From positions 32,314,108-32,378,107 of the forward strand of contig NC_083694.1 of NCBI RefSeq assembly GCF_033118175.1: a DNA stretch of 64,000 nucleotides. Reading direction: 5' to 3'. The translations under genes and the position numbers were made by a program. Shown here in pieces: positions 11,218-22,236 of this stretch. Within the stretch, counting starts at the first letter, position 1, and each line of letters starts with the position of its first letter. The DNA comes from Dama dama. Its lineage: Eukaryota > Chordata > Mammalia > Artiodactyla > Cervidae. The notes under the pieces are model-generated. The model searched no databases, was not told the DNA's origin, and saw nothing but the letters and a program-made list of their open reading frames with translations.

Positions 11218-11904
11218 GATCAGGGTTTCCCAATCGCTGTGAAACTGACATCAGGGCAAATAACTCTTGGCTGAGGATGCTGAGGTTTGGGGATGTTTAG
11301 CAACAACCCTGGCCTGTGCCCACTAGACATCAGTTCCCAGCAGTGATAACAAGAATGTCTTCAGGTGTTGCAGGGAGGAAGCCAATTCTGACTCCATGTT
11401 GAAAACTGTTTCTTTGACTTGATTTTTGTTTCTCTTGTTATAATCATAATCAGTGACTTGCCTGGAGGACCCTGCCCTTCTGCCTGACTGTAAAACTACC
11501 TTTGTTCAGCTCATGGACAGATAGCTTGTCCCTGCCCACCTGTGAATAGAGGAGATTAACACACCCCTTCCAAAGGCTGGCCATTCCCTTGGAGATGTTT
11601 TCTAAGACTGAAGGCGCTTTCAGTTTACTTCCCCACTGCCTCTCCCTCTCTATTCTGCCTTTTGACTTTAGTTCCTCATTGCCTCTTTCTCTCTGATCTA
11701 TAAAAGAACCTGGCATCCACACCCTGACAAGAGGGTTATTTTGAGGCACTAGCCTGCCATCTTCATGGTCAGCTGCTTCCCGAATAAAGTCTCTTGTCTC
11801 AACACCTCGTCTCTCGGATTCATTGGCCTGTCATGCAGCAAGCAAAGTGAGCTTGGACTCAGTAACACTGACATCACCAAATGTTCCCTAATGGCTGAAA
11901 ACCA
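11218..11904 (-). mobile_element. MER20-like hAT transposon split by an LTR
   Basis: The first part (11218-11365) runs cagggtttcccaatcgctg ... ggatgtttagcaacaaccct ... tgtcttcagg. The remainder (11868-11904) runs ctgacatcaccaaatgttcc ... aaaaccactg. The two halves join logically once the LTR at 11366-11867 is removed. Confidence 0.6.
11366..11867 (+). mobile_element. Solo ERV LTR inside the MER20-like element
   Basis: Termini tgtt...aaca are inverted. It contains tataaaag at 11699-11706 and aataaa at 11783-11788. It is related to the LTR at 46873-47790 (shared 'tctgactccat' near the start and 'tctcttgtctcaacacc'-type R/U5 text). The expected short TSD is not clean. Confidence 0.7.
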
Positions 11905-12340
11905 CTGGTATAGAAACAGTGTGGTCTGCAGACCAGCAGGATAAGCCTCACTGGGGAGTTTCTTTGAGATGCCAAATCCCAGGCCCCCTGTCAGAACTGC
12001 TGAGCCAGGATCTGCAGTTTAGCAAGATCCCCCAGTGACTCATAGGCAGATTAGAGTTTGAGAAGTGATGCCAAAATCTTGGCTCTCTGTGCACCAGTGC
12101 CAAACAGAAATATGGAGACAGAGTTATGGAGGAGAAGGAAAGAGTGGTTTTATTACTTTGCCAGGCAAAGGGGGAACATAGTAGGTTAGCACCTCAAGAA
12201 CTGTGCCCACTCCCTTGTGAGTAGGGAGAGCTTATATAGTCAGACAGGGGTACATGATGAGGATCAAGGCAGTAACAGTCTTGCATTCTTATTTCTTTTA
12301 CAAAGTTTCATAAGATTAGGGTGTGTGAGGGTCTCAGATG

Positions 12341-12553
12341 GGCTTCCCTGGTAGCTCAGTCAGTAAAGAATCTGTCTGCAGTGCAGGAGACCTGGGTTTG
12401 ATACCCAAGTCAGAAAGATCTCTGGAGAAGGAAATGGCAAACCACTCCAGTATCCTTGCCTGGAAAATCCCATGGACAGAGGAACCTGGCAGGCTGCAGT
12501 CCATGGGGTCTCAAAGAGTTGGGCATGACTGAGCAACTAACACTTTCACTTTC
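12341..12553 (+). mobile_element. Bov-tA SINE nested in the LTR
   Basis: Flanked by agggtctcagatg (12328-12340) and agggtctcaggtg (12554-12566), a 13-bp TSD with one mismatch. It is full length and ends in a 'cactttcactttc' tail. Confidence 0.9.
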
Positions 12554-12627
12554 AGGGTCTCAGGTGGTCCATCTCCTGTCCTTGATGAGTCTCTCTGGTC
12601 CCTTTAAGCTGGCCTCAGATAGTTTCA

Positions 12628-12902
12628 GGAGAAGGCAATGGCAACTGACTCCAATACTCTTGCCTGGAAAATCCCATGGATGGAGGAGCCTGGTGGGCTG
12701 CAGTCCATGGGGTCTCAAAGAGTCAGACATGACTGAGCGACTTCACTTTCACTTTTCACTTTCATGCATTGGAGAAGGAAATGGCAACCCACTCCAGTGT
12801 TCTTGCCTGGAGAATCCCAGGGGCAGCAGTCTGGTGGGCTGTCGTCTATGGGGTCGCACAGAGTCGGACACGACTGAAGTGACTTAGCAGCAGCAGCAGC
12901 AG
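12628..12902 (+). mobile_element. Bov-A2 dimeric SINE with (AGC)n tail
   Basis: Two tandem monomers without a tRNA head (each with '...aatggcaac...ctccagt...cttgcctgg...'), joined by 'cactttcacttttcacttt' at about 12745. It ends in a (agc)6 microsatellite at 12885-12903. Confidence 0.85.
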
Positions 12903-13480
12903 CTGGTTTTGTGGCTGCTCCTCCCTTGATCAGCAACTGCTCAAATTTGCTTTTTGGAACTCAGGTAAGGTCATGGAGGTTGGAATCTTAGCTTTGGGGG
13001 ACAAAGAAGCCTCTGTGCCCGGGAGCCCCCCAGGCCCTGCTCGGCATCAGAAGCACTGATCTAGACATTGTGGGGGGTAACGCCTTTGCTGCTTTCTCCT
13101 TCCACTCCTTGGTAAAGTATAGTAACTGTGCTTCATTTACATCAATGTTGTCTCAACTTTTTGAGCAGGTACATTGGCCCAGTACTGTATTAGGAGACAG
13201 TGGGCTGTCCTGGGAAGAGCCAGGTTTTTGTCATCAGTCAGACCTGAGTTCAAAAGAAGGCTCTGTCCCTGTGGGTCTGGGGGGCTTATTTAATCTGTTT
13301 CATTGTCCTTATCTGACAAATCTCTGGATTGTGTTACAGAACATGAAGACTTTCTGAGCAGGTTGTCATCAAAAGATCAGCAGACTTTTTCAAAAATTTC
13401 AAATCACATATAAGTTTCTCACAAGTGATGAAATCACAAACACGGCAAGTTTCCAATTAACAGGACTACACAAGGAATTA

Positions 13481-13692
13481 GGGCTTCCCGTGTGGCTCAG
13501 ATGGTAAAGCGTCTGTCTGCAAGGCAGGAGACCCAGGTTTGATCCCTGGTTCAGGAAGATCCCCTGGAGAAGGAAACGGCAGCCCACTCCAGTATTCTTG
13601 CCTGGAATATCCCATGGACAGAGGAGCCTGGTGGGCTACAGTCCATGGGGTCGCAAAGAGTCAGACACGACTGAGCGACTTCACTTTACTAT
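13481..13692 (+). mobile_element. Bov-tA SINE with TSD
   Basis: Direct repeats acaaggaatta at 13470-13480 and 13693-13703. The match extends to 16 bp with one mismatch. Confidence 0.9.
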
Positions 13693-13882
13693 ACAAGGAA
13701 TTACTTCTTTTACACTTTGGACTCCATAACTAGTTTTGGGAATCCCAATGGTCTCCATTGACATTGAAGACAGAGCTCGAAAATGCCACCAGGTGGCGCC
13801 AATACCACTTTAACAGATTGAGAAATGGCCAAGTATTAATAGTTTGTTTGTAATAAACATAAATCCTTCCAATTTTTTTTTT

Positions 13883-14152
13883 AAAGAATTAAAAAAAATT
13901 CTTTCTTTATTTACTGTGCTGGGTCTTTGCTGCTGCATGGGCTTTTCTCTAGGTGGGGTGAGCGGGGGCTACTCTCTAGTTGTGATGGTTTTGGCTTCTC
14001 ATTAGGGTGGTTTCTCTTGTTGCAGAGAGGGAACTTAGTAGTTGTGGCTCACGGACTTAGCTGCATACGGAATATTCCTGGACCAGGGGTATAACCTGTG
14101 TCCACTGCACTGGAAGACGGATTCTTAACCACTGGACCACCTGGAAAGTCCT
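13883..14152 (-). mobile_element. CHR-type SINE
   Basis: The plus strand starts with the A-rich tail region and ends with the reverse of the head, ccactggaccacctggaaag. Flanks 'tccaattttt' and 'tccaaatttta' may be an eroded TSD. Confidence 0.8.
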
Positions 14153-14518
14153 GTCCAAATTTTAAATTTCCTAATAGGTGTATCTGAAAGTTCTGCAAAG
14201 TCTAGCTCTAAATACAGAGGAGATCAGATGTTACTTGAGGGAAAAGTAGGTAGAATATTAAATGCATCTCCTTGACATGCATGCTGACCAGTCCACAGAA
14301 AAGAACTTACAGAGACCTTGAAACAGCAAAACATCATAAAGGAAAGCACAGTCTTCCCAAGTCCAGGTATTGCCACAACAATTGGAGCCGTCGTAAAGGA
14401 ACACTGGCCTGGTGAATTCTGGGAGAAGGGTTGAGGAGTGAGGACCACAGACTACCATTGACAAAGGAAGACAGGAGAGGGATAAAAGAGAATTTCTAGA
14501 AGCAGAAATAAAACAAGT
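14153..14518. other. Intergenic, nothing recognised
   Basis: Two overlapping minus-strand frames (14224-14464) carry no recognisable domain. Confidence 0.4.
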
Positions 14519-14726
14519 TGACTTCCCTGGCTGGTCAGTGGTAAAGAATCCACTTGCAATGCAGGAGACGTGAATTTGATCCCTGGATCAAGAAGATTCC
14601 CTGGAAAAAGGAACGGAAATCCACTCCAGTATTCTTACCTGAAGAATCCCATGGACAGTGAGCCTGGCGGGCTACAGTTCACAGGGTCGCAAACAGTCAG
14701 ACACAGCTGAAGCAACTTAGCACACC
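14519..14726 (+). mobile_element. Bov-tA SINE
   Basis: Complete unit from gacttccctggctgg to 'cttagcacaccc'. It is more diverged than its neighbours. Confidence 0.85.
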
Positions 14727-15433
14727 CACGCCAGATGTTGATGCTATTTTCCGTTTATTTGATGTCTTTTACCAAAAGATGAGCACTGAGTGGCTAATGT
14801 TCAGCCCTAAGCACCTAATGCAGAAAGCTCATCTACTACCATGCCTTTCACACACCAAGAATGATACTAGCATGGTTTTTCAGGGACTAAAGTTGGATTA
14901 ACACTTGAAAATCAACAGTGCAGACTTCTGGGTCAACAAGAAGTGAGTGGGAGCGGGAGGTGGAGTGGGTCAGTGGGTAAGAACCTTTCCTGAATTGAGG
15001 CAGCTTCCATGATTCCTTCGAACGGGTACTCTGGACGGAGGACAAAAGATTGTCAGTCACTGAAAATGACCAGCCTCAGTTGTAAAACAAGGTGAATAAT
15101 TGCTTGTGAATTTAATATCACGGTTCCCTCTAAAGTATCATTAACAAAGGAATTAGTGAATAAATAAGCCATTATTAAGACTGAACACATTTTCAACTTC
15201 TTTGCATTTACTTTTTCAAAGATTCATTTGAAGATAGCAAGGAGGTTGTTTAAATACAAAAGCATAGATAAAGACATGACTTTGAAAACGATGAATATGT
15301 CATAACAGACCAGAACTTTGATGTTCAAAGCACCTTTGGACAAATGACTAAGACCAAATACCTTAAGTCATGAAAATCAGATCAAATAAAGGGCAAAACT
15401 AATGAATATCTACACCTTTTGGTAATTGTATAG
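14727..15433. other. Intergenic, nothing recognised
   Basis: AT-rich DNA with no gene or named repeat. Confidence 0.45.
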
Positions 15434-15443
15434 AGACTCAGAT

Positions 15444-15658
15444 CTTCCCTGGTGGCTCAGATGGTAAAGTGTCTGCTTCCAGTGCTGGAGACCCAGGTTC
15501 AATCCCTGGGTCGGGAAGATCTCTTGGAGAAGGAAATGGCAACCCACTCCAGTATTCTTGCCTGGAAAAATCCCATGGACAGAGGAGCCTGGTGGAGTAG
15601 AGTCCATGGGGCCACAAAGAGTGGGACATGACTGAACGACTTCACTTTCACTTTGTAT
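15444..15658 (+). mobile_element. Bov-tA SINE with 10-bp TSD
   Basis: Flanked by agactcagat at 15434-15443 and 15659-15668. Confidence 0.9.
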
Positions 15659-15965
15659 AGACTCAGATTTTGGAAGACCTCTCGAAAAGGTGATTTTCAG
15701 GTTGAAACCTGAAGAGATTAACCAAGTGAGTGTGGGGTGGAGAAAGGGTGTTGCTATGTATGTAGGAGGGTGGGAGTGGGTGGGGGCAGAAAAGAGAGCA
15801 GAGTGCCCCTCCCTTTAGTCTTAATTCTAATTACATTAGAATTGGATTTCTTGATAACTTCAGAGATTGGAAACTCCAAATCCCTTCTGAGACAGGTCAA
15901 GTTTAGGGAGGGTATAGTACTTTTTTGCATGATTGTGAAGAGAGATTTTCTGAGTTTAGCCTGAG

Positions 15966-16165
15966 ACCTGGTGGTTTAGGTGGTAAAGACTGCCTGCAAT
16001 TTGGAAGACCAGGCTTCGATACCTGGGTCAGGAAGATCCCTTGGAGAAGGAAATGGCAACCCACTCCATTATTCTTGCCCGGAAAATTTCATGGACAGAG
16101 GAACCTGGCAGGCTATAGTCCATGGGATCACAAAGAGTCAGACATGACTGAGCAAGTTCACTTTC
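15966..16165 (+). mobile_element. Bov-tA SINE
   Basis: Nearly complete, beginning at cctggtggtttaggtgg and ending 'agttcactttct'. The first bases of the head are eroded. Confidence 0.8.
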
Positions 16166-16304
16166 TTTCTAAAGGCCATTTAGTGACTTTATTCTCCTAT
16201 AGAGGGTGGGGGAGAAAGGGATGACTGACTTCAAATTACCCTATAGCTATTTGCCTTTAGCTGCAGAGTCACTTAGAATGACTGTGAAATAGAAAGTTGT
16301 CTGG

Positions 16305-16425
16305 GAATTCCTGGAGATCTGGTGGTTAAGATGCAGGCTTTCACTGCAGTGGGTCTGGGTTCAATCCCTGGTCAGGAAACTAAGATCCCCACAGCTACAC
16401 AGTGTGGTTAAAAAATAAATAAATA
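16305..16425 (+). mobile_element. Short tRNA-derived SINE
   Basis: A tRNA-like head (ggtggttaagatgc ... gggttcaatccctgg) passes directly to 'cacagctacacagtgtggtt' and an (aaat)n tail, without the long CHR body. Confidence 0.6.
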
Positions 16426-16439
16426 ATGGGGAAAAAAAG

Positions 16440-16570
16440 TTGGACTTGAGTCCAAGCTCCTGATGCAGGGGCCTAGGTTAGATCCCTTGTCAGGGAGCTA
16501 ACTAGATTCCCCGTGTGGCAACTAATACCCAGAGCAGTCAAATAAATAAATTTTTTTTTTTTTTTTTTAG
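16440..16570 (+). mobile_element. Second short tRNA-derived SINE, diverged
   Basis: The head resembles the copy just upstream (gcctaggttagatcccttg) and is followed by 'aataaataaa' and a T run. The two sit in tandem, same strand. Confidence 0.5.
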
Positions 16571-16981
16571 AGAAAAACAAAGTTGTCTGTTTCCAGATGC
16601 AGTTCTCTTGGCTCCTTTTAAGTCCTGATTCAAGATTGGCCTGTCAGTCCTTAAAAAGTTTTGAGGTTAAAATCTTATGACTTTATCCTCAACCTCCAAA
16701 AAACCTTGAGTGGGTCACTTATTTCAGTTGGGAAAGATGAGCAACAGAAGGGACTAAATGATCTAGAGTAAAATTTTGGAGTGCTCCATGTATTAGGACC
16801 ATATTAAATTGTTTTTGTCATCTTACTTAACTCAGAGACAAATTGATTTAGTTTGACTTAGTTTCAGACAATTTGGCGTCTTTTTTTTTCTTTTTAAATA
16901 ACCAGTAGGTGTTTGACACAGAGCTAAAAATTGTCCAGGTAACTTTGACTCAAATCATCCTTACACCATACTGGGTATTCT
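16571..16981. other. Intergenic, nothing recognised
   Basis: No gene or clear repeat. Confidence 0.4.
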
Positions 16982-17275
16982 TGTTCAGTTGCTCAGTAGT
17001 GTCTGACTCTTTGCGGCCCCATGGACTGCATGCAACATGCCAGGCTTCCCTATCCATCAACAACTCCCGAAGCTTGCTCAAACCCATGTCCATTGAAGCA
17101 GTGATGCCATCCAATCGTCTCATCGTCTGTCCTCCCCTTCTCCTGCCTTCAGTTTTTCCCAGCATCAGGGTCTTTTCTAATGAGTCAGCTCTTCACCTCA
17201 GGTGGCCAAAGTATTGGAGCTTCAGCATCAGTCCTTCCAGTGAATATTCAGGATTGTTTTCTTTTAGGACTGACT
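16982..17275 (-). mobile_element. BovB 3'-end fragment
   Basis: Only the last 300 bp of BovB: 'ttcagttgctcag' tail, the 'caggcttccctatccatcaa' block and 'cagcatcagggtcttttc'. It includes the end of the C-terminal coding part, now closed by stops. Confidence 0.85.
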
Positions 17276-18049
17276 TGTGAATTGATTACAAATACTAGAG
17301 AACCTTGGACTTGATAGGCCAGCCATTCAGAGGCTGTGAGCCAGCCTGGACTTGAACTCAACTTGGATTAATGGACTTGGTGGTAGAAGACAGAAAAGGT
17401 ACCAGTCTCCACAGAAGGTAAGCAGGCAGTTCTGAGAGATGGGTGCTGTCAGTAAAACCTCCAGGAGCTGGGCAGAAACTGCCCTTGAACTTCACTAGGA
17501 GTTGCTTTCAGCCTGCCTGTCTCTCAGAGGAGTAGAGGAAGGGCTATGGACCAGAACCTGTGTGGGTGAGTATTATCAGGAAGCTCAGGAAGAGAGGTGT
17601 GTGGACCCCAGAGTGATGATCATGAGTGGTAACTTACTCCACTCCCTAAAGAATTGTTTTTCTAGTTTGAGGACAATCCTAATTTTTTCTTTCCTTTTCC
17701 ACTTCTGGTGTGAAATAAAATTCATATTTTATGGCAAGACGAGAAACATTTAGTCATAAAAAAAAGTCTCTGCCCTTTGACCTCCTCTTTGTCGTCTTAT
17801 TGGAAAGTAAGTTATCTAAGAAACACTTGAAGCAAAGCAAAGTGACATGAAATCTGAAATCAGCTTTTAATGTGAAATGTAGTGATGGGCAGGGCTTTCC
17901 TATCCCAAGGTGGTAGTTTCTGCCTCTGCAGTAGCAGGAATCTTTCCCAGGGATCTCACACCTCCTACAGTGGCCTCTGCACAGCCACTGCTGAAGTCTG
18001 GCAAATACTTTCTATTAATGTTTAAGAAAGGGAGCAAACCTTGATTTCA
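17276..18049. other. Intergenic, nothing recognised
   Basis: No gene, RNA or named repeat. An 83-codon frame at 17502-17753 (+) has no known domain. Confidence 0.4.
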
Positions 18050-18267
18050 GTTCTAACTTGCTTCAGTTATGTCCAACTCTTTGCAACGCTATGGACTGTA
18101 GCCCACCGGGCTCCTCTGTCCATGGGATTCTCCAGGCAAAAATACTGGAGTGGGTTGCCATGCCTTCCTCCAGGGAATCTTCCCGAGCCAGGGATTGAAC
18201 CCACATGTCTTATGTCTCCTGCATTGGCAAGCCAGCTCTTTACCATTAGCACCACCCAAGAAGCCCT
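18050..18267 (-). mobile_element. Bov-tA SINE
   Basis: Full length. The plus strand ends with the reversed head 'caccacccaagaagccct'. Confidence 0.85.
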
Positions 18268-18424
18268 CAATACTGACTACAACACAGTCAGTGTGCTAAG
18301 TACATAAAGAAAAATAATTTAGAAAATGTAGTGATAAATGTATGTACCAAGTGTGCACTAAGAAAGGACTCTGATGGGTGTGGTCATCCCCGACCAGGGA
18401 AAGGGAAGCACTTGGCCTGTTTGA

Positions 18425-18775
18425 TTTTTTTTTCCAATTTTATTGAGAAATAATTGACATATAATGTTGTATTAGTTTAAGGTGTACAACCTAATGATTT
18501 AATAAAAGTATATGTTATGCAATGATCATCACAGTAAGTTTAATTAGCATCTATCATGTCACATAATCACAATTTTTCCTTGTGATGAGAATTTTTAAGA
18601 TATAATCTCAGAACCTTTCAAATATACAATACAGTATTGTGAACTGTAGTCACCATGCTGTATATTACATCCCTGACCTTATTTATCTTATAACTGAAAG
18701 TGTGTGCATTTTGACCACTTCACCCATTTCACCCACCTTCCACTTCCCACCTCTGGCAACCAGCAAGGTTAATGT
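18425..18775 (+). repeat. Old L1 3' UTR fragment
   Basis: Ordered blocks include ttattgagaaataattgaca, 'ataatgttgtattagtttaa', 'ccttgtgatgagaatttttaag' and 'gtcaccatgctgtatattac'. This is the L1MA-type 3' UTR layout. Confidence 0.7.
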
Positions 18776-18834
18776 AGTTATAATTTGGTTTTGGCTTGAC
18801 TTATTTTGAACTCATATGCAAATAATAATTTAAA

Positions 18835-19065
18835 ATAATAGCAAACATTCACTGGCATCTATAAGCCAAGCTTTGTGCTACATTATTTCTGTGAAAGGTT
18901 TTATTTAAACCTTGTAATAATCCTATGAAGTAGGAGCAATTATGGTTCCCATTTTATTAATAGCAATGAGGAAATTGAGAGGTGGAAGATTAAGAAAGGT
19001 CACCAGGCAAGTAAGAAGAAAACTGGGAATTGAACACTATTTGGTCAGACTCCAGAACCCAGTCT
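18835..19065 (+). repeat. MIR SINE
   Basis: Nearly the whole MIR is legible: aacattcactggcatctata, 'gtaataatcctatgaagtagg', 'ttcccattttatta', 'gaggaaattgagaggtgga', 'aaggtcacc', 'ggaattgaac'. Confidence 0.75.
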
Positions 19066-19532
19066 TCATCACAAATATCTCCCAGATGTTTTTTTTCCCC
19101 CTGTGAGAGTCTTAAATTCCAATCACATTGAACAACTTCACTTTCCCTAAACAGACACACCTCTCCTGCCCACAGACTTGTTACTGCTGACGCTTCTGGC
19201 TGAAGGGCCCTCCTTTGGGGGCGAGTTTCCCTGGTGGTGGTCCTGGACTCCATACATTATAGTCAGCCCATGTGGCTCACTCAGACCTGCTCAATTCACC
19301 TCTCTGTGGGAGGCTGGGGGCATTTGGGAACCTGCATGTCCAAATTGAATTGCTCTTGAATTCACAAACATTAAAAATCCTAACATTAAATTAAAATTGT
19401 TTGATTTAATTATTAACTATTTTTTGTTTATATACATGCTTCTCCGATTAAACATTTCTTTACAGCAAGAACATTGTTTTGTATACCTGGAGTTTAATAC
19501 AATCTAGCATTAAAGAAATGGATGCCCTCATT
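19066..19532. other. Intergenic, nothing recognised
   Basis: No gene seen. The 87-codon minus frame at 18990-19253 overlaps MIR and has no known domain. Confidence 0.4.
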
Positions 19533-19557
19533 CATATATATATACATACATATATAT

Positions 19558-19680
19558 CTGGAGAAGGGCATGGTAACCCACTCCAGTGTTCTTGCCTGGA
19601 GAATCCCATGGACAGAGGAGCCTGGTGGGCTACAGTCCATGGGGTCACAAAGAGCCGGACACGACTGAAGAGACTTAGCA
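19558..19680 (+). mobile_element. Bov-tA/Bov-A monomer, head missing, inside a microsatellite
   Basis: It starts at ctggagaagggcatgg, so the tRNA head is absent. Both flanks are (tatatg)-like runs (19533-19557 and 19688-19785), so it probably landed in a TA-rich microsatellite. Confidence 0.8.
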
Positions 19681-19687
19681 CGCATAT

Positions 19688-19785
19688 GTGTATGTATATA
19701 TATATACAATACATATGTATATATATGTATATGTATTGTATATGTATATGTATATATATGTATATGTATATGTATATATATATAT
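19688..19785. repeat. (TATATG)n compound microsatellite
   Basis: About 100 bp of alternating tatatg, tatata and tatgtat units. Likely variable in length. Confidence 0.9.
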
Positions 19786-19945
19786 TTGGCTGTGCCAGGT
19801 CTCAGTTGTGGCATGATCTATCTGTAGTTTTGACATGTGAATCCTTAGTTGTAACATAAGGTACCTAGTTCCCTGAACTAGGGATTGAACCCGGACCCCC
19901 TGCATTGGGAGTTGAAGTCTTAGCCATTCCACCATCAGGGAAGTC
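19786..19945 (-). mobile_element. tRNA-derived SINE fragment, CHR type
   Basis: The plus strand reads ggctgtgccaggtctcagtt ... gggattgaacccgg ... accatcagggaagtct, the reverse of a CHR head with part of its body. Confidence 0.7.
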
Positions 19946-20092
19946 TTGGCATCCACACTCTTAAAACACTTGCATGATGCCCTGTTACATATTACATAAA
20001 TTCTGACTTCTGTGGTATGTTGCACAAGGTCCTCAATGATTGAACTACCTGCCTAGCCTTGTTTCTTGGGACTCTTTACGCCAGAAGCTGGA

Positions 20093-20303
20093 GCTTCCCA
20101 GATGGAGCTAGTGATAAAGAACCCGCCTTCCAATGCAAGAGACATAAGAGATGCAGGTTCAATCCCTGGATCAGAAAGATCCCCTGGAGGAGGAAATGGC
20201 AACCCACTCTAGTATTCTTACCTGGCAAATCCCATGAAAAGAGGAACCTGGCAGGCTATAGTTCATTGGGTCACAAAGATTCGGACACAGTTGAGCACAC
20301 ATG
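20093..20303 (+). mobile_element. Bov-tA SINE
   Basis: Full length, starting gagcttcccagatgg. The head has an insertion 'gacataagagatg' similar to other Bov-tA subfamily members here. Confidence 0.85.
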
Positions 20304-20524
20304 CTTCATTTATTTGGATTTGGGACTGGATGGGCCTTTGGAAATGTTTCCAAACTCTAAATCCATTGTTAGCATTTTTTAGAGACGTAAATTAATTTAG
20401 CTGCAAGTCACAGAAATAGATTCTGTGCAGTGAAATCTGTGTAACTAGCCTGTGTTTTGGGGTGCAGCTGATGGCTGCCCCACCATGCCAAACATTGTAG
20501 ATTTCAAAACAGCTTTGCCTATAG

Positions 20525-20838
20525 CAGAGGTCAATAAAAATTTTCTCCAAAGTGTCAAATGTAAATGTTTCAGGCTTATGGTCTTTGTCACTGTTCTACC
20601 ATTATAAGTCAGTATGTATATGAATGGGCATGTCTGTGTTCCAATAGAACTTCATTTATAAACACCAAAATTTGAATTTAAAACAATTTTTCACATATCT
20701 TGAAATATCATACTGTTTTAGTTTTTTCACCCAATCATTTGGGAAAAATGAAAAACTCATTCTTAGCTTGTGAGCAGTAGAAAAACTGGTGGAAGCCTGA
20801 ATTTGGCCATGGGCCACAGTTTGCTGAACCTGTCTGAT
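20525..20838 (+). mobile_element. hAT-type nonautonomous DNA transposon relic
   Basis: The order 'agcagaggtcaataaa', 'tgtttcaggcttatggtctt', 'tgggcatgtctgtgttccaat', 'aacttcatttataaac' and 'gccatgggccacagtttgctg' is the reverse of the element at 10011-10222. An AT-rich insertion separates its halves at about 20665-20785. Confidence 0.55.
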
Positions 20839-20839
20839 T

Positions 20840-21020
20840 AGTGACTCTGCTTCAGCACTTATCAACTCTACTTGGAAGGCTTATTAAACGAGATTGCCAG
20901 GCCTCAGCCTGACAGTTTCCAATTCAGAAAATTGAGGGAAGGGCCTAAATACTTTTAAGAGGCTCCCAGGGGATCTGTTGCTACAGGTCTGGTCAACACA
21001 AACTTTGAGAAATACTGGAC
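20840..21020 (-). mobile_element. MER5A-like DNA transposon
   Basis: Reversed MER5A text: 'gattgccaggcctcagcctg', 'tttccaattcagaaaattg', 'aggctcccaggggatctg', 'aactttgagaaatactgg'. Confidence 0.6.
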
Positions 21021-21594
21021 TTTTTATTCAAGAACTGAGGGTTTCAGCCCTGCTGACGGCCCCGGATCAGCATGACTATGGTCCAGAATGTCAGGGCAGA
21101 TCTCCACCAGAGGTGGCTTGGGGCAAGAGGGAGACAACACAAAGAGAATTCACATGAAGGCCAAGCAGCAAGAGGAGAATGGAGTAAGACAGATTTGGGG
21201 AGCTGAAGCTCCTATGAGTGCCTTAGAAGAGGTCCCTGAAACCTGCAAAGGGCCTCGAGTTCTGGCGTTGAGGTCCAGGGGCCCTAGCCCCAACAGACTT
21301 GAGAGTCAGGAACTAAACCCTGGAAGGGTAAGAAGCCTGGGGATGTATGGGACCAGGGCCTGAACTTCCTTTGATTTCTGCAGAAACCTTCTTCACCAGA
21401 TTATGTGAAAACAGAATCCAAGTGGGTTTGGTGGGGAGAAGGGGGAGTTATTTGTTTTTAAAATGTGTTGATGTATGTTTTACTTTGTAGTTGTTTTCTG
21501 TCACCAAAGTGCTTTCATCGTGGTTTGGAATCCAGGGACCTATGTATCTGAATTTTGGAGCATCACACAGTCCTGTGACATGCTCAGTCTCTTG
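21021..21594. other. Intergenic, nothing recognised
   Basis: A 91-codon open frame (21088-21363, +) lies here but shows no known domain, signal peptide or homology I recognise. Confidence 0.4.
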
Positions 21595-21862
21595 GTGATC
21601 TAGACACCCAATTCTACTGCAAGGGAGGAAAAACTTTTCCCCTACTATCTTAGATTCAATCCCTTGGAGCCTGCAAATTAAACTAACAAAAGATGAACTA
21701 ACAAGGAAAAAAGTATACAGTTTTTATTTGTATTTATTTGCAGGATGAGTTCACAGAAAAGCACTGAAACTCGAAGAAATGGTTAGAATCGGTAGTTTAT
21801 ATATCATTTTAACAAAGGAGAAGGGTTTGAAGAATGATAAATCATGAAGTAGCTAGGAAATA

Positions 21863-22236
21863 CAGTTGACCCTTCAACAACATTGATTTCAACTACTCAC
21901 TTTTATCTACATGCAGATTTTTTCCAATGGTATATACTGCACTACTACTGGAGAAGGGAATGGCAACCCACTCCAGTATTCCTGCCTGGAGAATCCCACG
22001 GACTAAGGAGCCTGGTGGGCTATAGTCCATGGGATTGAAAAGAGTCAGACACAACTGAGCCACTGAGCATGCATGCACAGTACTAAATGATCTGAGGTTG
22101 GTTGAATCTGTGGTTGGTTGAATTCAGGGATATGGAGCTGAGGATATAGAGGGGTTTTATTATAAGTTACACATGGATTTTCAACTTTGCAGAGGGTTGG
22201 CACTCCTAACCCCTGAATTTGTTCAAGGGTCAGTTG
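21863..22236. mobile_element. Tigger/TcMar-like DNA transposon
   Basis: Terminal inverted repeats cagttgacccttcaacaa (21863 on) and ttgttcaagggtcagttg reversed (ends 22236) are flanked on each side by TA (21861-21862 and 22237-22238), as expected for Tc1/mariner integration. It contains no transposase frame and is itself split by a SINE. Confidence 0.7.
21947..22079 (+). mobile_element. Bov-A/Bov-tA SINE, head missing
   Basis: It begins tactggagaagggaatgg and ends 'gagcatgcatgcacag', inside the Tigger-like element. Flanking 'actac'/'agtact' text gives no firm TSD. Confidence 0.8.

Larger units (their letters stand above)
12066..13049 (-). mobile_element. Solo ERV1-type LTR with 4-bp TSD
   Basis: The ends form a perfect 7-bp inverted repeat, tgatgcc at 12066-12072 and ggcatca at 13043-13049. 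The element is bracketed by gaag (12062-12065 and 13050-13053), a 4-bp TSD as usual for gammaretrovirus-like elements. On the minus strand it shows ctatataag (12230-12238) and aataaa (12148-12153). About 500 of its 984 bp are two later SINE insertions, so the original LTR was near 480 bp. Confidence 0.85.
11898..13068 (+). mobile_element. MER5A-like hAT transposon split by an LTR
   Basis: The left part (to 12065) has 'cagtgtggtctgcagaccagcag' and 'cagaactgctgagccaggatctg' blocks and reaches 'gtttgagaag'. The right end resumes at 13050 with gaagcactgatctag. The gap is exactly the LTR at 12066-13049. Confidence 0.65.

Noticed and set aside
13499..13560. tRNA-Glu-like gene
   Set aside because: The A/B-box-like text belongs to the head of a Bov-tA SINE. 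The same applies to all other tRNA-like heads here; none has a complete, isolated tRNA.
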